64,000 bases of DNA from Gracilaria gracilis (Eukaryota > Rhodophyta > Florideophyceae > Gracilariales > Gracilariaceae). The notes beneath the pieces were generated by a model. It was not told the DNA's origin and made no database searches. It saw nothing but the letters and a program-made list of their open reading frames with translations. The DNA is taken from positions 186,001 through 250,000 of the forward strand of contig JARGSG010000072.1 in the NCBI GenBank assembly GCA_030374805.1, in the 5' to 3' direction. Below are positions 1-9,437 of the stretch, piece after piece. Within the stretch, counting starts at the first letter, position 1. The number at the start of each line of letters is the position of its first letter. Both the position numbers and the translations under genes were made by a program.

Positions 1-712
1 TGGAGAGCGTGCAACCATAACGATGGTTCCAAACCGCGAGCACAGTTTCCGAGCGAGTGCAGACAGAGTACGAGTAAGGTAGACAACTCATCCCTAGCAA
101 AAAAGTTGTGCCTCTTATTTCAGATCCTATAGATAAACTTAGGCAAAGTTACCGTTGTCAAAACCGCGATGAGAAACTGCAGGGGCCTCGAAAACTGTCC
201 TAGATTTATCTCACCTCACTGCACAACGTGCCCGGACCTCGGCAAGCTTGGCGAGCCACCGCTGGAGGGTTCCCTCTCTCTCTCTCTCTCTTTTTTATTG
301 GTTGCTATATTAGTTTACTAGCACAGAAGCCGGAAGTGGAGAGTTAATCAAGTCAACACATACAAACACAGCCGATGCTGAAAGAGACACTCTTTTGTCT
401 ACTCAAAAGCCAGGGAGGAAAACGGGCCGATGAATGGCGGAACGGGGGGAGGGATACGATAAAACTTGTGATAGCATTGTTTCTCTCCTATGTAGTGGAT
501 GCGACTGCCATCATGCTAGAGGGATTGTGCGACTCTGCAGGAGCGGCCTGGTCAACCATGCGAACACGCCCTTCGTGCCTTGCACTCGGATGGGCTCCGA
601 TACGCCATCGCTTGGGAGAGGTCATGCTTCTGACAAGTAAAAACGAGCTTGAGCTCGTTGTCAACGTGGTGGAGGAGCCCGTGGATGGTTCCCTGCGCAT
701 GCGTGTGGCACG
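1..712. other. Left-arm edge, no convincing gene; CT microsatellite
   Basis: The stretch holds a (TC)n microsatellite at about 274-290. There is an open frame at 375-725 (+, 116 codons) that has no recognisable domain, signal peptide or promoter. The mirror copy at 57982-58332 is no evidence of selection because the arms are nearly identical everywhere. I do not call it a gene. Confidence 0.5.
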
Positions 713-935
713 TCAGCGAGAGTGATGCGTGACCGCACGAGCACGCGCCGCCGCAACAAACAAAACGGTTTAAAATGTGAATCAGAAGTAAGCAAATTTA
801 GCAGTTTTAATTAACACTGTTTAATCCGTTTGCAGCTGCGACCTTATGAAGCGTTGTACTGTAAAGGTAACATACAAACATGTTTACAGTACAAAAATGC
901 AGTTTCTAATGGGCTAACTCTGTAAACATATTTCA
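713..935 (+). repeat. Dispersed repeat, copy 1 (downstream of peroxidase)
   Basis: It shares diverged blocks with 2800-2970 in the same orientation: a GC-rich CGTG/CACG block, then an AAACAAACAAAACGGTTTA block with a GAATCAGAAG tail, then AAAAATGCAGTTT. The two copies flank the peroxidase gene. Copy 1 also contains a small hairpin insertion (854-894) that copy 2 lacks. The family is not recognised. Confidence 0.6.
854..894. repeat. Small hairpin insertion (12-bp inverted repeat)
   Basis: TTGTACTGTAAA at 854-865 pairs perfectly with TTTACAGTACAA at 883-894 across a 17-nt loop. It interrupts the dispersed repeat and looks like a miniature foldback insertion. Confidence 0.6.
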
Positions 936-1024
936 GAGGTCCCGATAAACTTGAGCAGCACACGTTGAGGTGAGATTTGAAACTGCTGTATCGATGTACT
1001 CCAGCGCATTATCATTTTCACCTT

Positions 1025-1939
1025 CTAGCTAGAAATGTGAGGTAGAGTTGAACCCTTTAAGCTAGCTAACTTGATCAGAAATTTGCCATAATCAGCGAGC
1101 AAACGCAACTTTCCGAGCTCTTTCTTGTATCCAATCCTGGTATAGCCTGCGTAGTACTTCAACCAGAACACTGACTCGGTATTATTCAGAAGCTCCAAGT
1201 CACTGTTCAGAGTGTGAAATCCTTCAAGATTCTGGTTGGTGTCGATCCTCTGCACGAGATTCACCGCATAGTCATTGTTGAAACTCGTTTCCGTTGTAGT
1301 AAACGGCTTGTCTTGGTTGTCTTCATCATCCTCGAAAGCTCCCAGAGCGTGCCCACCCACGTTAGAAACTACCATTTCCCTGACGTTGAATCCCTTTCGA
1401 GCATAAAAGTCCTTGAGTTTTGAGAACGGATCATCCTCGTTTGGAAGTTCGCCATCGACTGTATCCGGAACATCAACGTCAACACGAGGAAGCGCACTGT
1501 TCACCAGCCTTCCTAAAACGTTCGGTCCGCCTGAAACTTTCATAGCCACTTCTGCTCCGAGCTGAATTCCATCTGCAAACGATGCGCATTTCTGGTTTCG
1601 TATGGTGGGCAGATGCTTTCGGAGAAGGTCAATGGGGGGTTGCAAGCCATCGTTGTCCATGTTTGTTATTTCGTCCTCGAGACGAAGACTGCCATTGCAT
1701 CCAGATTTTGGCTTTGAAGAGGTGGCTGTGATGCAATCATGAAAAGCAGCACGAGAGAACGCTGGAATTAGATCTGGATCGCGCTTCATACCCTTCTCGA
1801 TAAGTTTGCGAATCTTCCAGTGGCTTGAGAAGCAGGTTGGAGGAGGTTGGAAATTTGCAGAGACAGAAAACGTAGCGGTGGCTGCGTGAAATAGGAATGC
1901 CAAATGGAGTATGACGAACAGGCTTCGCGGAGGTGCCAT
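1025..1939 (-). CDS. Secreted plant-type heme peroxidase (left-arm copy)
   Basis: The product is a 304-aa heme peroxidase of the plant/fungal/bacterial superfamily, which reduces H2O2 while oxidising organic or phenolic substrates. The distal site is visible as RAAFHDC (catalytic Arg and His) and the proximal heme-ligand His in NVGGHALG. An ADGIQLGAEVA...GGP stretch matches the usual helix between them. The N-terminus (MAPPRSLFVILHLAFLF...) is a signal peptide, so the enzyme is probably secreted or in the wall. An upstream in-frame Met at 1981 would add 14 residues but lies only about 36 nt from the TATA box, so the Met at 1939 is preferred. No intron is seen. The right-arm copy differs by one noticed residue (Lys versus Arg near residue 42). 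Class assignment within the superfamily is uncertain. Confidence 0.88.
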   Translation of the reverse strand: MAPPRSLFVILHLAFLFHAATATFSVSANFQPPPTCFSSHWKIRKLIEKGMKRDPDLIPAFSRAAFHDCITATSSKPKSGCNGSLRLEDEITNMDNDGLQPPIDLLRKHLPTIRNQKCASFADGIQLGAEVAMKVSGGPNVLGRLVNSALPRVDVDVPDTVDGELPNEDDPFSKLKDFYARKGFNVREMVVSNVGGHALGAFEDDEDNQDKPFTTTETSFNNDYAVNLVQRIDTNQNLEGFHTLNSDLELLNNTESVFWLKYYAGYTRIGYKKELGKLRLLADYGKFLIKLASLKGSTLPHISS

Positions 1940-2016
1940 GATTGAGGGAACGTTGAAGCGGAAGGAGCTACGATTCAACACATGGGTAGAAACAGAATAA
2001 GCTGAAGAGCTGGCTG

Positions 2017-2022
2017 TTTATA
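2017..2022 (-). promoter_or_regulatory. TATA box of left peroxidase
   Basis: TATAAA on the minus strand, about 78 bp before the preferred ATG. The same element precedes the right-arm copy. Confidence 0.6.
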
Positions 2023-2346
2023 TGCGCCAACGAAACATGGAAGGGCGAAGTGAAGCACTTGGCGTACGACTTTTATTATTTACGTAGACTGGCAATGTGG
2101 AGAAGTCTAGAAGCCGAACGCTTCGGTTTGTATCTGAGGTGCACCAAACGAGCACAGATGGTGCAGTAGGTGTTCCAAAAAAAAAATTATGTCTGCTACG
2201 AGGACGGAACCCATTTTTGCTGGACAGTAACACAAACGGAGTTGTTGTCAAGCTGAGCCTCTTCTTGTAAGTACTGTAAACGCCAAATAGGAACAAACCG
2301 GAAGTGCTGGCATCGACACAGCCACACACGCAAAGGCTCTATTACG

Positions 2347-2387
2347 AGCTCTCGTAACTTTACCGTCCCGGTAAAGTTACGAGAGCT
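2347..2387. repeat. Perfect 19-bp hairpin
   Basis: AGCTCTCGTAACTTTACCG is followed by a 3-nt loop and its exact reverse complement. The mirror copy in the right arm (56292-56332) is intact. No U-tract or neighbouring gene end suggests a terminator. Confidence 0.85.
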
Positions 2388-2550
2388 TTGCCAATCGAGA
2401 CTCGAGACCATCATGCAAGTAAGGGGTGAGCGGCAAGAAGCAAAGGCTGTCCCTCCCGTATATTCGATGGAATACTTAACACTCCAAGAATCTCAAGTTT
2501 CAGCTCCACCAATCCCGAGAAGAAGAAAGGACACCTCTTTTCCACACCGA

Positions 2551-2707
2551 ACACCAATAAAAAGGTGCTCGCCGTCCTTGCGAACCCCAACGAGGCGCCA
2601 CAGAGGAAGAACCTCAGAGCTTTCGCTGGGTGCCTGAGCCCCTTCTTCGCCGAGCTTTCCGACACCAGCGCGACAGCTTGTCTTCACACATGGACGCCGC
2701 TTCCCCA
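2551..2707 (+). repeat. Diverged LTR fragment related to the Copia element, opposite orientation
   Basis: Read on the minus strand it starts TGGGGAAGCGGCGTCCATG and shares ordered blocks with the Copia LTR at 3859: CTCTGAGGTTC, a CTCTG(T)GGCGCC block, a GGGGTTCGC/AGGAC/GCGAGC block and a TTTATTG block. This is an older relative inserted in the opposite orientation. No partner LTR or coding sequence adjoins it. Confidence 0.65.
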
Positions 2708-2799
2708 ACACGAGTGCACACTCCTCACTCCCAACACGCGCACAACCGAGCTGCAGATCAAAAACAATTTCACGAACGCAGCCAGCCTTTGCTTGCAGT

Positions 2800-2970
2800 G
2801 AGCGAGAGTGTGCTGCGTGGCCGCACGACCACGCGCCACGCATCCACCTTCGCCGCTTCCCAAACAAACAAAACGGTTTACATTTTGAATCAGAAGAAAA
2901 ATGCAGTTTGTAATGCAGTAGCTAACATTCCTACCCTTGTATTTCAGTCTTCCCATAGAACCTGGTTCTA
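2800..2970 (+). repeat. Dispersed repeat, copy 2 (upstream of peroxidase)
   Basis: Direct-orientation relative of 713-935. Together they bracket the peroxidase gene in both arms. Confidence 0.55.
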
Positions 2971-3676
2971 CACACTCACGTTTGTAGGGAACAGTCACAG
3001 TTACCCTTGGTAGGAGTTTCAACTCAATGCGAAATAATCCTCCAAAGTGAAATTGTCCTTGCTTTGCAAAGAAACTTCTCCGCAGGAACAAAGTGCAAAG
3101 CCACCACATCCTCAAAATGAAAAATTATTGATTTCAAAACAGATTCGATACAAAGCGGCTAATCGTATTCTCCACTCTTGCCGAAGCAGCGCTTTTGTTG
3201 GCTCTGTAGTTGCAAAGACACATGGACTGCACTGCACCCACGAAGTGGAGAGCATATGACTGGCATCTCTTGCATTTATTGACGAGTATGTTCAAAGTTC
3301 TAACTTTGATTGTATTTGGCAATCTCATTCAGAGCTCCAGTACTTTTGTAAAGAAAACAGTTTAAACAAACATACGTAAAATCCTCGGCGGATTCGATTG
3401 AGTGTTTGATCTCCATTTGACGTATTATACGGCACAATCCGAGTAAGAAAACCTGTGGGCGAGGCGTTTAGCTTCGAATACTGATTTTGTAGATATCTAC
3501 TAATGGTGATTGGATGGCTTCGGCATCAAGGCTCACGCGAAAGCCATTCGCAACCCCAATCGGCCCTGAGGGCAGTTGCCCGAATCATTATTTATCTTAC
3601 AGAGTAAATTGTGGAGATGTCATAGATAGAAGTTTTAAAAAGAATAAGTGTTATGTTAAGTTAAGTTAAGGTTACT

Positions 3677-3745
3677 TTATCACCCGGCTACGAGGGCGTG
3701 ATATCAGCCCGACTGAAATATATTGCCCGAGTTAACGGGTGATAA
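3677..3745. repeat. Foldback element with TTATCACCCG ends
   Basis: TTATCACCCG at 3677-3686 and CGGGTGATAA at 3736-3745 are perfect inverted repeats closing a 69-bp unit. It may be a miniature transposon relic or a structured site. The same unit is kept at 54934-55002. Confidence 0.55.
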
Positions 3746-3858
3746 CATCCTTGTCAACCGGCGGTTGGCGGAAAGTGTGTTGCATTAATACCTAGTAGCT
3801 TGGGTTCCGACTTTTTCGTTCCTCGAAATACCATACATTCTGTTACGTAGGGATTGTC

Positions 3859-4167
3859 TGGGGAAGCGGTGTCCATGCTTGTTAGACGAGGTGTTGCGCG
3901 CGGGGCAAGAAGCAGGGCCGAAGGCGGGCACAGGCTGCCAGGAAAATTCTCTGAGGTTCCTTCCTCGTCTCTGGCGCCTTCTCGGGGCTCGCTAGGACAG
4001 CGAGCCCCTGTTTATTGTAGGCCCCGTCCCGGACGCGCCTCCAACCCCGAGGTGCGCCGGGAAGTGAAAGTGATAGGACGCTCGTGGCGTCCTATCGCAG
4101 CGTAGTTAGTGACGGCTAAGGAAAAACGCCGCTGGAGCGGACCGGAACCGTGTCACAGCTGTCCACA
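3859..4167 (-). repeat. Copia 3' LTR (309 bp)
   Basis: Starts TGGGGAAGCGG and ends CTGTCCACA on the plus strand. It differs from the other LTR at few bases (a G/C near 4028 and a T/A near 4094 were noticed). It contains two hairpins: GGGGCTCGCT/AGCGAGCCCC and GATAGGACGC/GCGTCCTATC. The antisense ORF begins 347 bp beyond its edge, so the LTR may drive antisense transcription. Confidence 0.93.
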
Positions 4168-4458
4168 CCCCCGCCGTTTCCGTTTGTCCTCCAGCAAACG
4201 GAAAGAAATTTAAAAAGAAGAAACACACGTGTAATTATGCGCCTGCGGCTGGGATGCAGTTGATAGATTGCTTGTCCGTCGCGCTCCACCCACCGACCTT
4301 CTCCGACCTCCACTCTCACGCTCATCGTCGCGGAGGACGGCTCTTTGATCTGTAGGTTTATTTTGGCTACCTCCGCGGCGCCAGAAAGTGTTGCATCGCT
4401 GACGGGCTCGCCAAGTCTATCGACTGTTTGTGGCTCCGAGATCTTCAACTACTGGAAG

Positions 4459-4512
4459 GTAAGAAACTCCACGACTACACCACTTCTGATATTCTTTTTC
4501 TTTACGTTACAG
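4459..4512 (+). other. Candidate 5'-UTR intron of the antisense ORF
   Basis: A GTAAGA donor, a pyrimidine-rich stretch and a TTACAG acceptor define a 54-nt candidate intron. It ends one base before the ATG at 4514. Removing it does not extend the ORF upstream, because the joined frame has a stop at 4400 and no ATG in between. Confidence 0.5.
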
Positions 4513-4513
4513 A

Positions 4514-5932
4514 ATGCTGATTATCAAATCGAGGGCTGTCAGAATTACGTCCAACAGCCGAAGCTCAAAAAGTGAGGTGGTTTTAGCGAAAAAGTTCCGC
4601 GGCGGGTACACCATAAAAAAGCGCACAACTAAACATAGCACTGGTGCGAATAAAAGCAACGAAGTTACCAACTCCGTCATCGTTAAGTCGCGCATACGTC
4701 AAGCTCATCGCAAGCACGTGCGCAACGCCGTCTTTCCCTTCAAGCAGCGTGCCGATCAATCTGCGATATCCCTTGAGGATACCGAGAAGTGGACCATGAA
4801 TACCATCGCCACGATACCGCGCGTAAATGAGGGCGGCTTGGAGTGTTACACTTTCGAGCACTGCGACAGTGACCACATCACCGGATACGCCATTGACATC
4901 GACCGCATTGCTGGTCGGCGTGTCAGAAAGTGGTGCCAAGCGTGGCCAAAGGTGCCTCTAGATCATGCGACCGCCGAGAGGTATGGTCTTTACAACCTTG
5001 GCGAGGGCTCTTCCGAAGAGTGGACCATCGACGCAGTCATGTTCGTGGCGGAGGACCAGACCATGCCGGCCGAGGTTGGCGTCCGTCGTCTTGAAGGCGG
5101 GCGTTATTACGCGCACAACAACGATGAGGCGTTTTGGGGCTGGTGCCGTATCGAGTTTGGTTCTCTCGGCGGGCCGGCTTTGACCAATGCCCTCACTCAT
5201 CTCGGAGTGTGGAAGGGCGGAGTCCCGTACCGAAAGGAATTGGACCGTGTCACTGGATCCATGAAGGTCGTTGCCATTGATGACGACAGGGTCCTGGACG
5301 CTCTGGATGCTCATTGCATGAGTCACCCTGGCGTGCCCGTTCGCGTTTCAAGTCCGGGCAACCGTGGTATAACTGAGAAAACCAAGCGGTTTGAGCTTCA
5401 TGGCGCTCGCATGCTGGTTGCTAGGAAGGCAAACCTGTGCCTTCAGAACTCGGTCGCGAATGCAATCGCCCGTTTTGTTGGAGAGGACTATGCGAGGGAG
5501 AAGATGTATTCAGAAGTGATGCCTAGCATGCTGTCGTTTGCAGATGCAGCTGGATGGGCTATGGTCCATGCCGACAAGGTGGAGTTGGGGCGAGTGCACT
5601 TCGATTATCACAAGTATGGGGGGTACATCAAGTATCTCCTCATGCAGGAGGAAGGCGTCTACCTTGTCCGCTTGAGAGCCAGGAACGTAGATCATGTGAT
5701 CTGCATTGACTGTGAGGAGGGAGAAGTGCTTGATTCCGTTGAGCGTTACCCTTTGAAGCTGTGTGAGTTCGTTATCAGGTGCTGTGCTGGGGATCCTGCT
5801 TTGTTCGATCGTATTCTGGAGGTCCGACACGTGCGCACTGTGCAGCGTCGTGAAGGGAGTGAGAAGAATAAGAACAAGAGCGGGGCCGCGAAGCGTGCTG
5901 GGCGCAAGGCAAGGGCAAGTAAGGGCAAGTAG
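4514..5932 (+). CDS. Antisense ORF of Copia element: putative Cys-peptidase-like protein
   Basis: The product is 472 aa, encoded inside the retrotransposon on the strand opposite gag-pol and converging on the RNase H stop with 37 bp between the two stops. No named family is recognised with certainty. The C-terminal half looks like a papain/OTU-type cysteine peptidase core: Cys309 in LCLQNSVANAI at a helix start, His394 in NVDHVICID on a strand, Asp407 in GEVLDSVE, giving the C-H-D order of those folds. Residues 20-70 and the last 25 are strongly basic (AAKRAGRKARASKGK), suggesting nucleic-acid binding or nuclear entry. A central Trp/Tyr-rich section (about 105-240) is unassigned. The frame is uninterrupted although sense genes are broken, which suggests it is used. 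The peptidase assignment is inference. Confidence 0.75.
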   Translation: MLIIKSRAVRITSNSRSSKSEVVLAKKFRGGYTIKKRTTKHSTGANKSNEVTNSVIVKSRIRQAHRKHVRNAVFPFKQRADQSAISLEDTEKWTMNTIATIPRVNEGGLECYTFEHCDSDHITGYAIDIDRIAGRRVRKWCQAWPKVPLDHATAERYGLYNLGEGSSEEWTIDAVMFVAEDQTMPAEVGVRRLEGGRYYAHNNDEAFWGWCRIEFGSLGGPALTNALTHLGVWKGGVPYRKELDRVTGSMKVVAIDDDRVLDALDAHCMSHPGVPVRVSSPGNRGITEKTKRFELHGARMLVARKANLCLQNSVANAIARFVGEDYAREKMYSEVMPSMLSFADAAGWAMVHADKVELGRVHFDYHKYGGYIKYLLMQEEGVYLVRLRARNVDHVICIDCEEGEVLDSVERYPLKLCEFVIRCCAGDPALFDRILEVRHVRTVQRREGSEKNKNKSGAAKRAGRKARASKGK

Positions 5933-5969
5933 AGGAAGAGTAGTAAGATAAACAACAAGTAATGCTTGC

Positions 5970-6950
5970 TTAGGATTGTGTGATTGAATCTTGTAACTCT
6001 TTGGGTAGCTGCCCCTCGACCATTATAGTATTCAAGCCCTTAAACATGTGAGGGTTGATCTTCGTAAGGGCGTCAGCTGGGTTCCTGTGTCCCGGTATCC
6101 ACTCTAGAGAGTTGATCTCCCGGGCTTCAAAGGAGTCACGGAGACGCGCTACTGTGGGGCGGAGACGAAAGTCCTTCTGTTCGTGTAGTGTAGATATTGT
6201 GCTGTAGAGCCCAAACGAGTCTACTAACATCTTAAGGTTTGGTCTCGGACCCTGGCCCGGAGGATGTATAAGGTACGGCACCGTTTCAGCCAGATGGATG
6301 GCTCGGTCTGCCGTGTGGGCTGCGGCAAGGATTTCCGCTCCAGCAGAGGAGAATGAAACTCGGTTCTGCTTGGAGCTGTGCCAGTCGAGTACATGGAACA
6401 CATGGCGATCTCGTGAGGCGAATGAAAATCCGCACAGGAACCCTGTCTGTCCGTAGGAAGTGTTGCCTGATGCGGCATCGCTGAATGCCATCACTCCCGC
6501 TTTGAAGTGGCTGGCAGACACGGGCTCAGCAGGGGCTCTGTAGAAGAGATTTGGCGACAGCGACTTTAGGTGGAGCAAAGCTTGGTTGAGTTGTCTTATG
6601 TGAGAGACGATGAGGTGGGAGACGTTCTGTTGCCGCTTGCTCGCCACTAAGGAGGCTTGTGGGAGAATGCCGTGACCTAGGAAGTTTAACTTCCCGGTCA
6701 GTGCTTGGAACCGACGTAGCTCTTCTAGTGTGCACTCACTGTCGTGTTCTTTTTTGCGCTCATGACTGAGCTCAATGGGCTCGACGGTCGAGAGAAACTC
6801 CTCCATACTCAAGGAAACGCTGTAATCTGAATGTTGTTTGACAAATAAGCGGTTGAAGACAATGTCCTGTCCTTGGTTAAATCGGCCCACAATCGAACTT
6901 GGAAGAGATTTGCCGCCGAAAACGCTCCATGCGTTCGGGTTTTCCGGCAA
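5970..6950 (-). pseudogene. Copia pol: RT C-terminus and RNase H
   Basis: A 326-codon frame covering the end of reverse transcriptase and a Copia-type RNase H. The RNase H acidic residues are visible: Asp in AFSDAASGN, Glu in SAGAEILAA, Asp in LVDSFGLYS and Asp in RNPADALTK. It lies in a different frame from the upstream RT ORF. The RT catalytic strand (expected Asp-Asp) falls at the broken junction near 6950-7010, where only a damaged version can be read. Confidence 0.85.
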
Positions 6951-7009
6951 ATATCATGTCGGCCGACGACTTTGGCTAGTGCCAACACGAGTTCGTCGCC
7001 CTTCCCACA

Positions 7010-7858
7010 TCAGGAAAGAGTTGTGGGATTCCAGGGACGTCGACAAAGCCTAAGTCGAGAAGCCATTTCCTCCACGCAGAGTTGCCATAGCCGTCCGGAC
7101 TCTACAAGTTCATAGGCTGGAGCGAGTAGCTTCCAGACTTCGTCGGTGTAAGTGCTCCACCCACGTGGGGGGCGCATGTATATGTCTCGCTTCAACTCTC
7201 CGGCTTGGAGGTAAGCCGACTTTACGTCCAGGGAGGCGATAGGGAAGTGGAACAAAGAGGATAGGGAGAGGAGCGTGCGGATTGTGGAAAACTGCGCCGT
7301 CGAGGAATCGGAGCGAAGGTCGTCCTTCTCGCGATCCCTATTCCCATGAGGGACTAGGCGGCACTTTAGCTTCATGGTCTTCCCTTCACCGTCTTGTTTT
7401 ACGACGAAGAAGTGGTGAGAGGAGATGAGGTTGGCATCTCTAGGAATGGACCGAATGGATACCGCACGATACGCTCCCTTCTCCTTGTAATTTCGCTTCT
7501 CCTTGGCAATAGATTCATCAAGTAGCCACCTCGGCGCCCCTTGGAGCTTGTGTTCCGTGAGTGGGTCGTTGCCAAACTTCTCATGAAGCTGCTTCAAGAT
7601 GGTTTGCTTGGTGGAGGTTAGGGATGCTTTTGGAGGAAGAGCAGTTGAGGATGAAGCGAGTTCGCCAATGTCCTTCGACGGTATGTTGAAAGGACGAATG
7701 GCGGTTGCCCCGGCTAGATACGCGGAGCTCAGGGGGTGGTCATCCCACTCTGCAAAAGCAGTGTGCATCTCTTGGTCATCTTCAAGTATTGGTGGCTCCT
7801 CTGTTATCTGAACGAGCGGGTTTGTTGAGAGTTCCGGCTGTTCCTGCTGTGGGACCAC
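7010..7858 (-). pseudogene. Copia pol: reverse transcriptase N-terminal half
   Basis: The frame contains the start of a Copia RT: a KARLVxHGNRD-like motif (KLKCRLVPHGNRD) and palm motif A SLDVKSAYLQAGEL with its catalytic Asp. It stops after the LVESGRLW box. The rest of RT continues in other frames, so this is a frameshifted fragment. Confidence 0.85.
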
Positions 7859-7902
7859 TTCAGGGTCGGGCGAAGGTTGAGGAAATTCGGTGTACCCAAG
7901 TT

Positions 7903-9162
7903 CTATGCGCTCGAGTTCTTCGAGCAGCTTAGACTTGGGGCGTAGGCGAAGGTCTTCGTACGCAACAAGTACGAGAAACCGCGGAGGTCTTCTGTCGCCG
8001 AGACGATTACGAAGTGTTCATAAACCTCCTTGACAAACCCTGGATACCACTGTCCCCTCCTTGCGTTTTTCACAAAGTAGTAGACTGGTGTCTTGGGAAC
8101 GAGCAGTGTCCTGTCGAAGTGCTTGACGTCTTTTGTGCGGAGGAACGTATGCAGAGCTTGGCGAGATGCTTTCTCGTGATAGGCATCGGCGAGGTTCTTT
8201 GTAAGCCTAGCCTTGGGCAGGCCCTGGAGCGCCGGCCTATACCCTCGAGCAAGCTCGAAACTGGATACGAACCTCGAGCCTAGCAAGATGTTCTTGAGGA
8301 AAGCGGCTCTAGTGACCAGTTCTTGGTCGGAGGGGCACTGTTGCCATCTAGGAGCCGTGAATTGCCTGTCTTTAACGAGGCGTTGGATCAGATATCTGAT
8401 GGCTTCGTTGGAAGACTCAACGATTCCTAGTTTGTTGTGCCGACGGGCTGGCCTAGGGGAGAACGTAATGCGATGAGAGGCACACATTGCCCTGCACTCT
8501 TGGCAATCGAATTCTAGATCGCCCGAGAGTTCGGTGGGCGCCCCATGAGATGAGATCCAATGGATCACAAAGCTTTCCGCAGCTATTTTCATGTTCCTCG
8601 AGAGGCATAGCCATGCGACTGAGAAACATGAGGCTGCATCCTTCATGTGAAGGATTGGGAGGTTGCCGAGATCGGCTACAAACATGAAGTCCACTTGGAC
8701 GTGCTCATTGAATTCTTTCAAGATACGGGAGAAGGAGACCTTCCTGGACGCTAACGGGCGCCCAGTGCTCGCACATGTCGTACATGAATCATAGGCGGAT
8801 TGTAGCAAGGCTTCGAGCGTCCTTGTGAGGACTCCCGCCCGTTGGCAGATCCTATTCATGTCCTTCGGACGTAGGTGAGTGTAGAGATGAAAGCGCTTAG
8901 CGAAGCGCTCTTCATTCTCTATCGTCGTTCCCTTTAGAGCAAGGTTCTTCGCGAAGAAGGACTGGACAGAAGAGGTGGACGAGGGCACAAGGAGGAGTCT
9001 GGTTCGCTTCGTGAGTTCGGAACCAGTGTGATAGGTTCGGAGCAGGATTGAAGCGGAGTTGCCAACAACTCCCTCGGAAATTAGAACTTTGTTATCCTGG
9101 TTCAGGAGATCGGAACGTGAAAGTACGTCGTTGCCCAACAGAATTGGCCCCTTGCCATCCAC
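7903..9162 (-). pseudogene. Copia pol: protease end and integrase
   Basis: It begins with the aspartic-protease C-terminal strand GPILLGNDVLS. The integrase follows: a zinc-binding H-H-C-C segment (HLYTHLRP ... SCTTCASTG) and the catalytic core with Asp in HVQVDFMF, Asp in LSGDLEFD and Glu in GIVESSNEA, fitting the D,D-35-E pattern. The frame is intact across the integrase but separated from gag and RT by frame changes. Confidence 0.87.
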
Positions 9163-9437
9163 TACGTAGAAGGGTAGCGAGAAGGGAGTTCCATTCTTGT
9201 CATTACCTTTAAGTTTTCACATGGCGAAGGTTGGCATGGCATCAATGCCCTCTTCACCGAAGCCGTGAAGGAAAGGTTCGCAATCCAACTCATCGAGGGC
9301 TAAGTCTACACCCAATGACACGCAGAGCTGTGCAATGGCGCACAGAGATCCGACGCTTTTTGGACAGCCCGGGTCGACGATTGGGTTTGGGTCCGCGAAG
9401 GCAGGAAAGAGGTCGGAATAGGCTCCTTCCCCTGCAG
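9163..9437 (-). pseudogene. Copia protease, active-site part (nonsense-bearing)
   Basis: In the frame of the integrase, this interval reads through an aspartic-protease site where the usual D-T-G is D-P-G (IVDPGCPKSVGS), then hits an in-frame TGA shortly before 9162. The Thr-to-Pro change and the stop both argue for loss of protease. Confidence 0.7.

Larger units (their letters stand above)
2023..3850. other. Intergenic region with repeat relics, no supported gene
   Basis: Many overlapping short frames lie on both strands (for example 2493-2867 and 2684-3115 minus), but none shows a domain or promoter, and several run through a diverged LTR. The stretch holds a 41-bp hairpin, a diverged Copia-type LTR, the second dispersed-repeat copy and a foldback at 3677-3745. 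Confidence 0.55.

Noticed and set aside
375-725. 116-codon frame present in both arms
   Set aside because: Conservation between near-identical arms is not evidence, and it has no domain, signal peptide or TATA box.
3661-3677. TTAAG tandem units as telomere-like repeat
   Set aside because: Only about three short units, no extended array.
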